34,217 bases of DNA. Source: Enterovibrio norvegicus FF-33. GTDB lineage: Bacteria; Pseudomonadota; Gammaproteobacteria; Enterobacterales; Vibrionaceae. The DNA lies in NCBI RefSeq assembly GCF_000286835.2, contig NZ_AJYD02000038.1, forward strand, positions 889,992 to 924,208, read 5' to 3'. Shown here one piece after another: positions 24,042-31,675 of the stretch (position 1 is its first letter; each line of letters starts with the position of its first letter). The translations under genes and the position numbers were made by a program. Under the pieces are notes generated by a model. The model worked only from the letters and a program-made list of their open reading frames with translations, did no database searches and was not told the DNA's origin.

Positions 24042-24152
24042 GTAAAACTCCTCTTATTGATTCTATTTGATTGGACACTAAGTGCTGAGGAGTGACAAGT
24101 AACGGTGTGAATACGATTTGCGTTGTGTGACATCAGACCAGTGAAGGCTTGT

Positions 24153-24295
24153 TTGTATTGAGGCCTTAGCGTGCCAATAAAACGTTGTGATGAGTGTCTT
24201 CGAAATGGAGGTGATGGAGACGGAACTTAAGACGAATACCGTTAACGTATTGCGAAGACGGTGTGAGAATGGCCAAGCGCAAGCTTGGCCTTTTT
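24153..24295 (+). ncRNA. Candidate small RNA with promoter and terminator
   Basis: On the plus strand, opposite its neighbours, TTGTAT (24153-24158) and AATAAA (24176-24181) are 17 bases apart, like -35 and -10 boxes. About 90 bases later a perfect 8-bp stem GGCCAAGC/GCTTGGCC with loop GCAA (24271-24290) is followed by TTTTT. The T-run is on the plus strand only, so the terminator does not serve the leftward arfB gene, and no convincing rightward protein gene is present. The transcript would be about 110 nt and overlap the arfB end by two bases. Confidence 0.4.
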
Positions 24296-24707
24296 ATAAT
24301 GGTATTTTGCCACGCATTGATTTCGTTTTTCCACGTAGTGTTTTGCCATCAACACGTCTTTTTTGTGACCCTTTAGTCGGCTTGGTCGCTCTTCTCGCCT
24401 TTTGAACAATACCCACGCTTTTGATCATTTCCTGCAAGCGTGAAAGTGCGTCATCGCGGTTCTTTTCCTGCGTACGATATTGCTGGCCTTTTATCACAAT
24501 CACACCTTCTTTGGTGATGCGACTGTCTTTCAGCGCAAGCAGTCTTTCTTTGTAAAAATCAGGCAAAGACGAGGCGTTGATATCAAAACGTAAGTGTACG
24601 GCAGAGGACACTTTATTGACGTTCTGACCACCTGCACCTTGTGCACGAATATACGAAATGTCGATTTCGTCATCTGGGATCGAGACGGTTTGAGAAATAT
24701 GTAGCAT
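24294..24707 (-). CDS. arfB: Alternative ribosome-rescue factor ArfB (YaeJ)
   Basis: Peptidyl-tRNA hydrolase of 137 aa that frees ribosomes stalled at mRNA ends. The release-factor GGQ motif is at residues 26-28 in IRAQGAGGQNVNKVSSAVHL, preceded by the family start SIPDDEIDISY. The C-terminal tail is rich in Lys and Arg (KARRATKPTKGSQKRRVDGK), as needed to enter the empty mRNA channel. The length matches E. coli ArfB (140 aa). It is a separate gene with no tight neighbours. Confidence 0.94.
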   Translation of the reverse strand: MLHISQTVSIPDDEIDISYIRAQGAGGQNVNKVSSAVHLRFDINASSLPDFYKERLLALKDSRITKEGVIVIKGQQYRTQEKNRDDALSRLQEMIKSVGIVQKARRATKPTKGSQKRRVDGKTLRGKTKSMRGKIPL

Positions 24708-24788
24708 GTTGATACGCCCTAGTAGCTATTGGGCGTCACTATAACGGAATGTCGCGGTGTGACTCAATCTTCATTTTCAGGTCAGTGT

Positions 24789-25745
24789 TTATCGTGGTGA
24801 AGAGAGTTGTTGCTTTCTGGAAGGGAGATGAGCAATAAATAACCCCAGTACAATAAAGGTAATGCCAACATAGTGATAGCCAGCCATTCGTTCCCCGAGT
24901 AACAGCATTGAAAAGATAATGCCAAACACCGGAATGAGGTGCATAAATTGCCCAGTTTGTGCCGCCCCCATCTTCATTACCGCACTGTTCCAACAGAAAA
25001 ACGCAATGCCAGACGCGAAGATTCCGGTATAGAGGGAAATCGCCACGCTATTGAATGACACAGGCATGGTTTGAATAAACACAGACTCAGCAAGATAAAC
25101 GGGGAAAATCATTGCCGTGCCGATGTACACGGTATAGCCAAGAATGGGTAAGCCTTTGAGCGCTTCCGGTAAACGTTGGACCAATACGCAGTAAGTCGCC
25201 CATACCAGAATGGCGAACAGGGCAATAAGCTCACTTTGACCAATGGAAAAATCCGAGATGAGCTGACCTTTGGTAATGATCAGCAGCACGCCGATAGCTG
25301 AGATAGCAATGGCGATCGTTTGTTTAAGCGTTGTTGTGTGGCCCAGCAACAAAAACTGCACCAGTAAAATCATCAATGGAGAAGTAGATTGCAAGATCAC
25401 GACGTTGGTCGAGAGTGTATTTTCCAGTGCAATGTAAACAAGACTGTTGTATCCGGCGACACCAAGCAATGCGAGGACAAGTACCAAACCGAGATGTTGC
25501 TTAAGCAACGGCCACTGTGCGCGCATGGGGTTATAGACGAAGGGAAAGAGTACAACCGCAGCCACTGTCCAACGCCAGAAAGACAGCCCCATAGGGGGGA
25601 TGGTCGCGTTCACCAATTTAGCCAAGGTGATGTTACCTGCCCAACTCATTGTCGCAATGACGGCCAAAACGACAGGCAGCCATGCCACTAAGCGAGACGG
25701 CTTTTCTTCTGCGTGCTGCTTCGTTTGTGGGCCTAGCTTTCTCAT
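24789..25745 (-). CDS. EamA/DMT-family membrane transporter
   Basis: Inner-membrane exporter of 318 aa with ten predicted helices in two EamA repeats. The first repeat begins ATMSWAGNITLAKLVNATIP, with FWRWTVAAVVLFPFV as the typical second helix. The second repeat starts near SELIALFAILVWATYCVLVQ and ends at HLIPVFGIIFSMLLLGERMA. The family exports amino acids, sugars or metabolites; the substrate cannot be told. It lies alone, upstream of arfB in the same direction, 81 bases apart. Confidence 0.88.
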   Translation of the reverse strand: MRKLGPQTKQHAEEKPSRLVAWLPVVLAVIATMSWAGNITLAKLVNATIPPMGLSFWRWTVAAVVLFPFVYNPMRAQWPLLKQHLGLVLVLALLGVAGYNSLVYIALENTLSTNVVILQSTSPLMILLVQFLLLGHTTTLKQTIAIAISAIGVLLIITKGQLISDFSIGQSELIALFAILVWATYCVLVQRLPEALKGLPILGYTVYIGTAMIFPVYLAESVFIQTMPVSFNSVAISLYTGIFASGIAFFCWNSAVMKMGAAQTGQFMHLIPVFGIIFSMLLLGERMAGYHYVGITFIVLGLFIAHLPSRKQQLSSPR

Positions 25746-26007
25746 TCAGTGATACGTCCGTGAGCTTTTCTCGGTAGGTTAGTTACTCATGTTGTTCATG
25801 CTTTGGCAACATGGGAAATGTGCATTGAGCGAGAAAATTGGATATTCACGATTACATCGATTTTTCTTATCAAAATGAATCTGATGAGCGAGTCAAGATC
25901 CTGCATCGAGAGATGACTAGGGGGCCGTTTTCTTTGGTAAAGTAACGATATGGTACAAAGTGCCATTTGCATTGAGTGATGAGTGATGAGTGAAGTTGGA
26001 GAAAACA
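25746..26007. other. Divergent promoter region of the EamA and first DUF805 genes
   Basis: About 260 bases between divergent genes. It must contain both promoters. No repeat or clear operator was found; the short direct repeat GAGTGATGAGTGATGAGTGA near 25973-25993 is the only pattern seen. Confidence 0.5.
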
Positions 26008-26406
26008 ATGAACGAGTATATTGGGGTGCTTAAGAAATACGCATTATTTAAAGGGCGAGCGCGTAGAAAGGAATACTGGACGTTTATCTTGATCAATGTT
26101 TTGGTTTCCTTTGCACTGGGCTTTGTCGACCAATGGGTCGGGTCTTTTAATGCCGAAGCTGGTATTGGCACTCTGGGCATGGTGTATGCGGTGGCCGTGT
26201 TTATTCCGACTCTCGCGGTGACGGTGCGCAGATTGCACGACACTGATCGCGTTGGTTGGTGGGCACTACTCGGTATCGTTCCTTTTGGCGTAATTGCTTT
26301 GCTTATTATGCAGGCCTTTGAAGGTACCAAAGGAGAGAATCGCTTCGGTGTTGACCCTAAATGTCATCAAGCCAGCCACGGCAACAACGGTACGTTCGGC
26401 GGGTAA
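26008..26406 (+). CDS. DUF805 small membrane protein (first copy)
   Basis: Inner-membrane protein of 132 aa. ATG 26008 is preferred over a GTG at 25990 because TTGGAGAAAACA precedes it. DUF805 features are YALFKGRARRKEYWTFILIN at the N-terminus, VFIPTLAVTVRRLHDTDRVG before the third helix, and a C-terminal EGTKGENRFGVDP. Three to four membrane helices. The function of the family is unknown; members often occur in tandem, as here. A strong terminator follows. Confidence 0.88.
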   Translation: MNEYIGVLKKYALFKGRARRKEYWTFILINVLVSFALGFVDQWVGSFNAEAGIGTLGMVYAVAVFIPTLAVTVRRLHDTDRVGWWALLGIVPFGVIALLIMQAFEGTKGENRFGVDPKCHQASHGNNGTFGG

Positions 26407-26425
26407 TTTATTGTTTTTAATACGC

Positions 26426-26454
26426 AAAAAGCCAGTCCTCGCGACTGGCTTTTT
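26426..26454. terminator. Terminator after the first DUF805 gene
   Basis: Stem AAAAAGCCAGTC/GACTGGCTTTTT with a short CTCGC loop, followed by GTTTT. It can work in both directions. Confidence 0.9.
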
Positions 26455-26699
26455 GTTTTATGCTTGCTGTTAATTGAACGTTCACTGCGTTAAAAATGTC
26501 TCATTTTTTCCTATGTCCGAGAATGAGAATGCAACTGTATGAATTGCCACTTATAAGATCACGTATTAATACTGAGAGTTAATATGTAAGTGCAGAAGCC
26601 ACTTGTGTTTATGAGGGATATATCCCCGTTTCTACCCTTATGCTTTGTTAGCGTGCTAGTCGATTTTGACCTAGATACCCCAGCAGTAAGGGAAAACAA

Positions 26700-27083
26700 A
26701 TGAAGTGGTTATTTCTTGGTTATTTAAAGTATGCAACGTTTTATGGAAGGGCGAGAAGAAAGGAATATTTCGGCTACTTTTTCACTCAAAATTTGATTTT
26801 GGCCTTCTGTGTTTTGTTGGATGTTGCCTCAGTGGGCGTACACAATTTCAATATCACGGATCTTAACGCTTCATTGTTATGGTGGGGGATGACGCTATTA
26901 CCATCACTCGGTGTAACGATCAGACGACTGCACGACATCAACAAGTCAGGATGGTGGATGTTGATAAACATGATTCCGTTGGTGGGTGGGTTGATTTTTG
27001 CTGTGCTTTTATTGCTTCGAGGAACAAAGGGCGGCAATCGATTTGGTTGTGATCCAAAAGCGATATTTAGCCGAAGTATCTGA
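26700..27083 (+). CDS. DUF805 small membrane protein (second copy)
   Basis: Protein of 127 aa, a diverged paralog of the previous gene. YLKYATFYGRARRKEYFGYF matches the GRARRKEY signature. LLPSLGVTIRRLHDINKSGW and LRGTKGGNRFGCDP match the other two family blocks. AAGGGAAAACAA is the ribosome site. It lies 293 bases beyond the first copy, after a terminator, so it has its own promoter. Function unknown. Confidence 0.88.
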   Translation: MKWLFLGYLKYATFYGRARRKEYFGYFFTQNLILAFCVLLDVASVGVHNFNITDLNASLLWWGMTLLPSLGVTIRRLHDINKSGWWMLINMIPLVGGLIFAVLLLLRGTKGGNRFGCDPKAIFSRSI

Positions 27084-27094
27084 AGGTTATTTCG

Positions 27095-27131
27095 CTCAAG
27101 ATGAACCTATAATTTTTCAGTTCATCTTGAG
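27095..27131. terminator. 12-bp inverted repeat between convergent genes
   Basis: Perfect arms CTCAAGATGAAC (27095-27106) and GTTCATCTTGAG (27120-27131) with a 13-base AT-rich loop. It lies between the ends of the second DUF805 gene and the amine oxidase gene. There is no strong T-run after either arm, but placement suggests a bidirectional terminator. Confidence 0.6.
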
Positions 27132-27157
27132 TCGACTGGCTAAGAAATAGGTACGTT

Positions 27158-28303
27158 TTACTTGTCGTGTTTTTCCCGCGACCGCTGCAATACAGCATTT
27201 TGCGCAGCTTCGAGCGCGCCTTCTAAATATCCTCCGAACTCGCGAGCCGCTTCGGTACCGGCGTAAAACACATTGGGGTAGCTCTCGTCCCTTTGCGTAA
27301 ATCCATAGACGCTGTGTGAGCCCATGGCTTGATCTTCATTTGTTGCTGTGTAGGGGTTTTGAAACCAATCAACATAATGCACGGTTATGGGATTTGAGGC
27401 CTCAGGGCCAAATATTCTCTCGAGTTGCTGTAAACAGAGCTTGCGCAAAACCTCATCACCGGCTGTTTTTCTTGCAGGGCCATTGACACCCATAAATCCC
27501 ATTAAAGCGCCGTAGGAGGCGTTGCCGTTCATTTCTGGTGTCGCGTCGTGAATTTCTGCGAGCGGGCCTACGCGGCTAGATGCAGAGCCGGACAACCCTT
27601 TTTCACGCCAAAATGGTGTGTCATAAACAAAAACGGCTTTGGCATGAGAGGCCATCCACGTTTCGGTTTTATTAAAGGTTGACTGCAGCGTTGGCGACAT
27701 AGGTGGCGAAAACGCGATGGTCTTGCTCACCAGCCTCAATGGCATAGCAAAAATGATGCAATTCGCTTCCAACGTTGTAGGAACGCCTTTGTGTTCTGTT
27801 GTTAGGCGATAGGTGTTGTCATTGATTCTGGCAAGGTCGGTTAAGGTGCACTCAAGTTGAAGTTTGTGGGCTGGAAGTTGAGACATAAGGGCCTCCACCA
27901 ACGCCCCCATTCCGCCTTCAATTCGATGTGAATCCGGCATGATTTCATAACCAAGGTTAATCGATTGTGGTGGTGTCCCACGTTGGGACTCCATTTGGTA
28001 CGCACCGGTAGAAAATTGTTTGTAGTGGCGAAGTTGAAATGTTTTAACCAGGTCGGCCAAGCGCGGATTAATGGTGGGCCAGAACCATGACGGACCTAGA
28101 TCAACCTGACCTTCTATTGGTGCGTCGGGGTTTGTTTCTGCGTCTGTATCTTTGAGTGAAGTCGATAAGACTCTGCCACCAAAGCGGTTTCTCGCTTCAA
28201 TTAACACATAGTCTTCTTGCTGTTGCTCTAAAAGATACGCAGCATAAAGGCCACTTAAGCCGCCACCAACGATAACAGTGTGGGTTTTCATCTCCATCTC
28301 CAT
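27158..28303 (-). CDS. Flavin-containing amine oxidase
   Basis: FAD-dependent oxidase of 381 aa. The dinucleotide-binding motif is VIVGGGLSGLYAAYLLEQQQ, followed by IEARNRFGGRVLS. The C-terminal FAD block is NVFYAGTEAAREFGGYLEGA followed by LEAAQNAV, as in monoamine and polyamine oxidases. At 381 aa it is shorter than the usual 430-500. The start is uncertain between three in-frame ATGs (28303, 28297, 28291) separated by GAG codons. It is the last gene of a probable operon with the SDR (18-base gap) and the SnoaL-like gene. It likely oxidises a C-N or C-C bond in a small molecule; the substrate is unknown. Confidence 0.85.
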   Translation of the reverse strand: MEMEMKTHTVIVGGGLSGLYAAYLLEQQQEDYVLIEARNRFGGRVLSTSLKDTDAETNPDAPIEGQVDLGPSWFWPTINPRLADLVKTFQLRHYKQFSTGAYQMESQRGTPPQSINLGYEIMPDSHRIEGGMGALVEALMSQLPAHKLQLECTLTDLARINDNTYRLTTEHKGVPTTLEANCIIFAMPLRLVSKTIAFSPPMSPTLQSTFNKTETWMASHAKAVFVYDTPFWREKGLSGSASSRVGPLAEIHDATPEMNGNASYGALMGFMGVNGPARKTAGDEVLRKLCLQQLERIFGPEASNPITVHYVDWFQNPYTATNEDQAMGSHSVYGFTQRDESYPNVFYAGTEAAREFGGYLEGALEAAQNAVLQRSREKHDK

Positions 28304-28321
28304 CTTCTTTGAGATCGTTCG

Positions 28322-29008
28322 TTAAAAATTTTCAGAGTAAGGGCGAAGATCTAATTCATGGCTCCACGCAGATTTTGGCTGAGTTGCCAAAGTAAAGTAG
28401 AGGTTGGCAGCGCCGCTTGGGGAGATTGCATTTTCCTCTTGAAGCTCGTGAAACCGTTCTCGACTCTTTTCGGACCAAACAATGCCATCAATTACAACAT
28501 GCGCAACATGAACACCTTGAGGCTGAAACTCTCTTGCCAGTGATTGTGTTAAGCCTCTCAGTGCAAATTTGGCGGATGAAAACGCGCTGAAATTCTTACC
28601 TCCTTTGATGCTTGCCGTCGCACCGGTGACGATCAAGGTACCGCGTTTTGCTCTCACCATCCTCGGTAAGACGGCGGAGGCGACATTGAATGTGCTCATT
28701 ACCGCGGTTCTCCATGTTTGCTCAAAGACACCCGCAGGGGTTGAGAGGAAAGGACCCATGGTTAACATCGCTGTGTTGCAAATCACGGTGTCGGGTGTAC
28801 CGAACTGTTCTTCTATTTTTGCGAAGGCTTTATTGACCTCCGCGGGTATGGTCGTATCTGCAGAAATCATTGGGCTTGTTCGGCTTATACCAACAGCGAC
28901 GTAGCCCACTTTTTCAAATCGAGATGCAATCGCTTGCCCTAGGCCTTTGCCAAAGCCGACGATAACAACAACAGGCTTAGTGTTTCTCTTCGCGGTATTT
29001 GTTTCCAT
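28322..29008 (-). CDS. Atypical short-chain dehydrogenase (SDR)
   Basis: Rossmann-fold protein of 228 aa. The start at 29008 (METNTAKRN) has GATAGG before it; the longer open frame upstream overlaps the SnoaL-like gene and is unlike the family. The cofactor motif is VIVGFGKGLGQAIASRF (GxxxGxG). VICNTAML takes the place of NNAG. The active-site serine lies in VTGATASIKGG, but the catalytic Tyr of YxxxK is Phe here (FSSAK), so classical SDR catalysis is doubtful. The following AREFQPQGVHVAHVVIDGIV is typical of a known atypical SDR subgroup. It is cotranscribed with the amine oxidase. Confidence 0.82.
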   Translation of the reverse strand: METNTAKRNTKPVVVIVGFGKGLGQAIASRFEKVGYVAVGISRTSPMISADTTIPAEVNKAFAKIEEQFGTPDTVICNTAMLTMGPFLSTPAGVFEQTWRTAVMSTFNVASAVLPRMVRAKRGTLIVTGATASIKGGKNFSAFSSAKFALRGLTQSLAREFQPQGVHVAHVVIDGIVWSEKSRERFHELQEENAISPSGAANLYFTLATQPKSAWSHELDLRPYSENF

Positions 29009-29069
29009 AGTGCGCCTATCGACATCCTTGTTAATGGTGAGGGTTATTGAGCTAATTTCTTGCCCTTTA

Positions 29070-29483
29070 TCAAGCAGACCAAAAGGCGTCTTCTTTTGTT
29101 TGGTTTTGAGAAAACAGCCACACTTCAACGATCTTATTATTTTTTATAAGGAATAAATCACTGCCTTGCATTGAAATAGAGGCACTGCCTTTAGATCCAC
29201 TAAACGAAACGGGAGCAGACACTAAGTCACCATTTGCCATTAGGTCACCGTCTTGTGAGACAACAAATGTACCTGCCGTTTGACTCATCATGCCGCCGAC
29301 CATTTGCCCTATTTCCTCAAAGCCATGCTTTTCGCCGGAAAAGGGATGATTGCCGGGTTGATGCCAAACAACTTCTTTGTCAAAAAGAGTGGCAAAGGTC
29401 TCCATGTCGCCATTTTTGAGTGAAGCGAAGTACGTTTTGATAAGCGTCAGGTTGAGTTTTTCTGCTGAAGTATGATCCATCAT
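29070..29483 (-). CDS. SnoaL-like / NTF2-fold protein
   Basis: Small alpha-beta barrel protein of 137 aa. KTYFASLKNGDMETFATLF, then EVVWHQPGNHPFSGEKHGFE and EIGQMVGGMM are the classic opening of the SnoaL/NTF2 fold. The rest is beta-rich and ends KIVEVWLFSQNQ. AAGGACAGTAA precedes the first ATG. Such proteins are isomerases, hydrolases or binding proteins in small-molecule pathways. As the first gene before the SDR (61 bases) and amine oxidase, it likely acts in the same pathway. Confidence 0.85.
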   Translation of the reverse strand: MMDHTSAEKLNLTLIKTYFASLKNGDMETFATLFDKEVVWHQPGNHPFSGEKHGFEEIGQMVGGMMSQTAGTFVVSQDGDLMANGDLVSAPVSFSGSKGSASISMQGSDLFLIKNNKIVEVWLFSQNQTKEDAFWSA

Positions 29484-29682
29484 TTACTGTCCTTATTTGA
29501 TTTTTATGGCTTTTTTTTCAGGGCCTAATACGATTTGTTATTTCGATGTCTTTACACATCTAACATGCCGTTTCTATCAGCGATTAACGACGAATTTTTT
29601 GTTGCTAGTTTGCATAGCTTTTCTTTTCGCTAATTGTCGATATAGGAGCACTAAAGCGCCTTCAGTACCGTTAGTCGAAGGT

Positions 29683-31599
29683 TTAGTTAGTTGTTGATGC
29701 TGATTCGTCCTGTGATTGTGGTGTGGTTTGTGATGACGTCAATTGCTGCTGGTGGAAATCATTCTTATAGATGTCAACCACTTTTTTAACACCCGGCTGA
29801 CCGGATGTTTGAGCCAGCTCTTCGAGCTTTTTCAATGTGGTGTTATTTGGTCCCCCACCTTTGCCGCTGAGCAGAACAGATGTGAGTGCTTCTTGAATTT
29901 CAGGGTTGGTCTCGTTAACTAGCCTCTCGTAAAATTTTTCTTGCTCGGCAGCTGGCATTTCGTTGCTACTGTAATATTTAGCCGCAGCGATCATCACAAT
30001 GGCGCTATCTTCTTTAACCAAACGATTGAGCGCCTCTTCTTTCCCTCCTTCACGGCGAAGTGCGCCTTCAACCGCAGCGTACCGTTCGTTGATGGCCTCT
30101 GATTCCAGTGATTTAACAAAGCTTGAGGTAAAGACGTCATTGTCGGAATTTGCAGCAGCTCTTAGTGCGACCACTTTTTCTCTGGAGCCATCTGCACTTC
30201 TATCAATAATATCCAGAATGATGCCATTGCTTTCGTTGGCTAGGGCAGGGTTACTGCGGGCAAGATTGCCAATATTGTAAAGCGCGGTTTCAACCAGAGA
30301 GGGGGCTTCTTTTTGCTGCATCACACCGTCAAGCGCATTGAGTGTGATCTGCGTTGAGCTTTCAACCAGTGCCAGATTAACCATGCCTGCATTTCTAAAT
30401 CTATCTGGAACTTCAGCGTCCATAACAACGGAAGACAAATATACTTCTGATTCTGGTTTATTTGCATTTTGAATCGCCATTAGAATCGCTTGGCGCTCAA
30501 GCGCAGTTAGGGTGTCGTCTGACAGCATACCTTTCACTTCCGCTACCGTTTTATAGGAAAGCAGGTATTCACCAACGATAATCGAATCGCTGAAAGATAA
30601 AGAGGTAGAAAGTTTGTCTAGCTCTGTGTAGAAGGTTTCATCAGACTCGATAATCTTATTGTTCGTACTAGCGACGAGTGCCGTGTTGAATTTTTTATTG
30701 GCATTAAAGGCGAAAAGATCATCAGGAAACGAAACGTTAGAAGGTGTGAATTGGGTGGCGGTGATAAATATTTCTTGTGTCAATGTGACATCAGCATTGT
30801 TAGCCTGATCATTGCGGCTCTCTACAGGGAGCAACAATGTCGCAGAGAGTGTTCCGTGTGATGCTGCTGACGCGATGCGCTTGTTTGTATTTAACCTCGC
30901 GCTCCAAGTTTCCTGGTAATCACTGCTAAGGTTCGCTGTGTCATCCGTTTGAGATATTGGAATGATAGATTGCATAACACGAGAAGCTTTGTCGCCGTTA
31001 GCGCTTATTTGATAGGTGTACTCCACGGTTCTGCTAGGCTCTTGAAAAATAATAGGCGAGGGGGAATCACTGTAAGAAATGGATGATAGAACATAGGCAG
31101 TGATACCCAATGGGTGTGATAGATCTAAACCTAAAAGATCGACATCTCTGTATATTTGCGGTCCCTCATAAGAATACGTGAATCCAAGAGGGTTGTTGTC
31201 ATTGATATCGCCAAAAGAGGCGCTATCAATTTTCAGATTCGTCACCAATCCTTTTAGATTAGACTCTGCGAACTGGCTTTTTTGCAAGACAATATCAAAG
31301 GTTGTTAGCGATTTAATCTCTTCAATCTTGTCCAGATCTGTGACGAGTTTGGTCCCTACTGTGATCTTGTAACCCAAGTATTGGCTATCATTATGAGTAA
31401 CAGTATTTTTTATTGGGTTATTATTTATTGGAGTGGAAGGTATGTCTGAGTTGGATTGGGTCTTTTTATCAATAATCGCTGTGATTTTACCTTCATCTAC
31501 TTTGCCAGTTTGAATATTTTCTTCACTGTATAAGGTGAATATCCAGAACGCTAAAATGGCAAAGAATGTACTTAACACATAAATGGATGACTTCTTCAT
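29683..31599 (-). CDS. Membrane-anchored unknown protein: beta-rich half plus HEAT-like helical half
   Basis: Protein of 638 aa. One N-terminal membrane helix (IYVLSTFFAILAFWIFTLY, residues 6-24) anchors it with the bulk in the periplasm. Residues 75-310 are beta-rich (LGYKITVGTKLVTDLD; FTYSYEGPQIYRDVDLLGLD; GTLSATLLLPV). Residues 330-610 are helical repeats: ETALYNIGNLARSNPALANE, then KVVALRAAANSDNDVFTSSF, NERYAAVEGALRREGGKEEA and AIVMIAAAKYYSSNEMPAAE. The helical spacing fits HEAT-like units. The beta-then-helix order recalls the N-terminal module of vitellogenin/MTP-type lipid carriers, which is only a hypothesis. The tail is Gln/Ser/Thr-rich. It follows the 382-aa secreted-protein gene, with a hairpin between them. 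No named family recognised. Confidence 0.72.
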   Translation of the reverse strand: MKKSSIYVLSTFFAILAFWIFTLYSEENIQTGKVDEGKITAIIDKKTQSNSDIPSTPINNNPIKNTVTHNDSQYLGYKITVGTKLVTDLDKIEEIKSLTTFDIVLQKSQFAESNLKGLVTNLKIDSASFGDINDNNPLGFTYSYEGPQIYRDVDLLGLDLSHPLGITAYVLSSISYSDSPSPIIFQEPSRTVEYTYQISANGDKASRVMQSIIPISQTDDTANLSSDYQETWSARLNTNKRIASAASHGTLSATLLLPVESRNDQANNADVTLTQEIFITATQFTPSNVSFPDDLFAFNANKKFNTALVASTNNKIIESDETFYTELDKLSTSLSFSDSIIVGEYLLSYKTVAEVKGMLSDDTLTALERQAILMAIQNANKPESEVYLSSVVMDAEVPDRFRNAGMVNLALVESSTQITLNALDGVMQQKEAPSLVETALYNIGNLARSNPALANESNGIILDIIDRSADGSREKVVALRAAANSDNDVFTSSFVKSLESEAINERYAAVEGALRREGGKEEALNRLVKEDSAIVMIAAAKYYSSNEMPAAEQEKFYERLVNETNPEIQEALTSVLLSGKGGGPNNTTLKKLEELAQTSGQPGVKKVVDIYKNDFHQQQLTSSQTTPQSQDESASTTN

Positions 31600-31630
31600 G
31601 TTGTGTTAAACCTCATGTGATATCGAAAAT

Positions 31631-31659
31631 AAGCATGTGTCATTATTCGACACATGCTT
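31631..31659 (-). terminator. Hairpin between the 382-aa and 638-aa genes
   Basis: Perfect 11-bp stem AAGCATGTGTC/GACACATGCTT with a seven-base loop, followed on the minus strand by ATTTTC. It lies 16 bases after the 382-aa gene stop and 31 bases before the next start. It probably acts as a partial terminator that lowers expression of the downstream gene. Confidence 0.7.
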
Positions 31660-31675
31660 TATTTGGTGTGTTTAA

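Noticed and set aside
29497-29697. 66-codon rightward frame before the 638-aa gene
   Set aside because: Cysteine/phenylalanine-rich translation of AT-rich spacer, no ribosome site, and it runs into the end of a well-supported gene.
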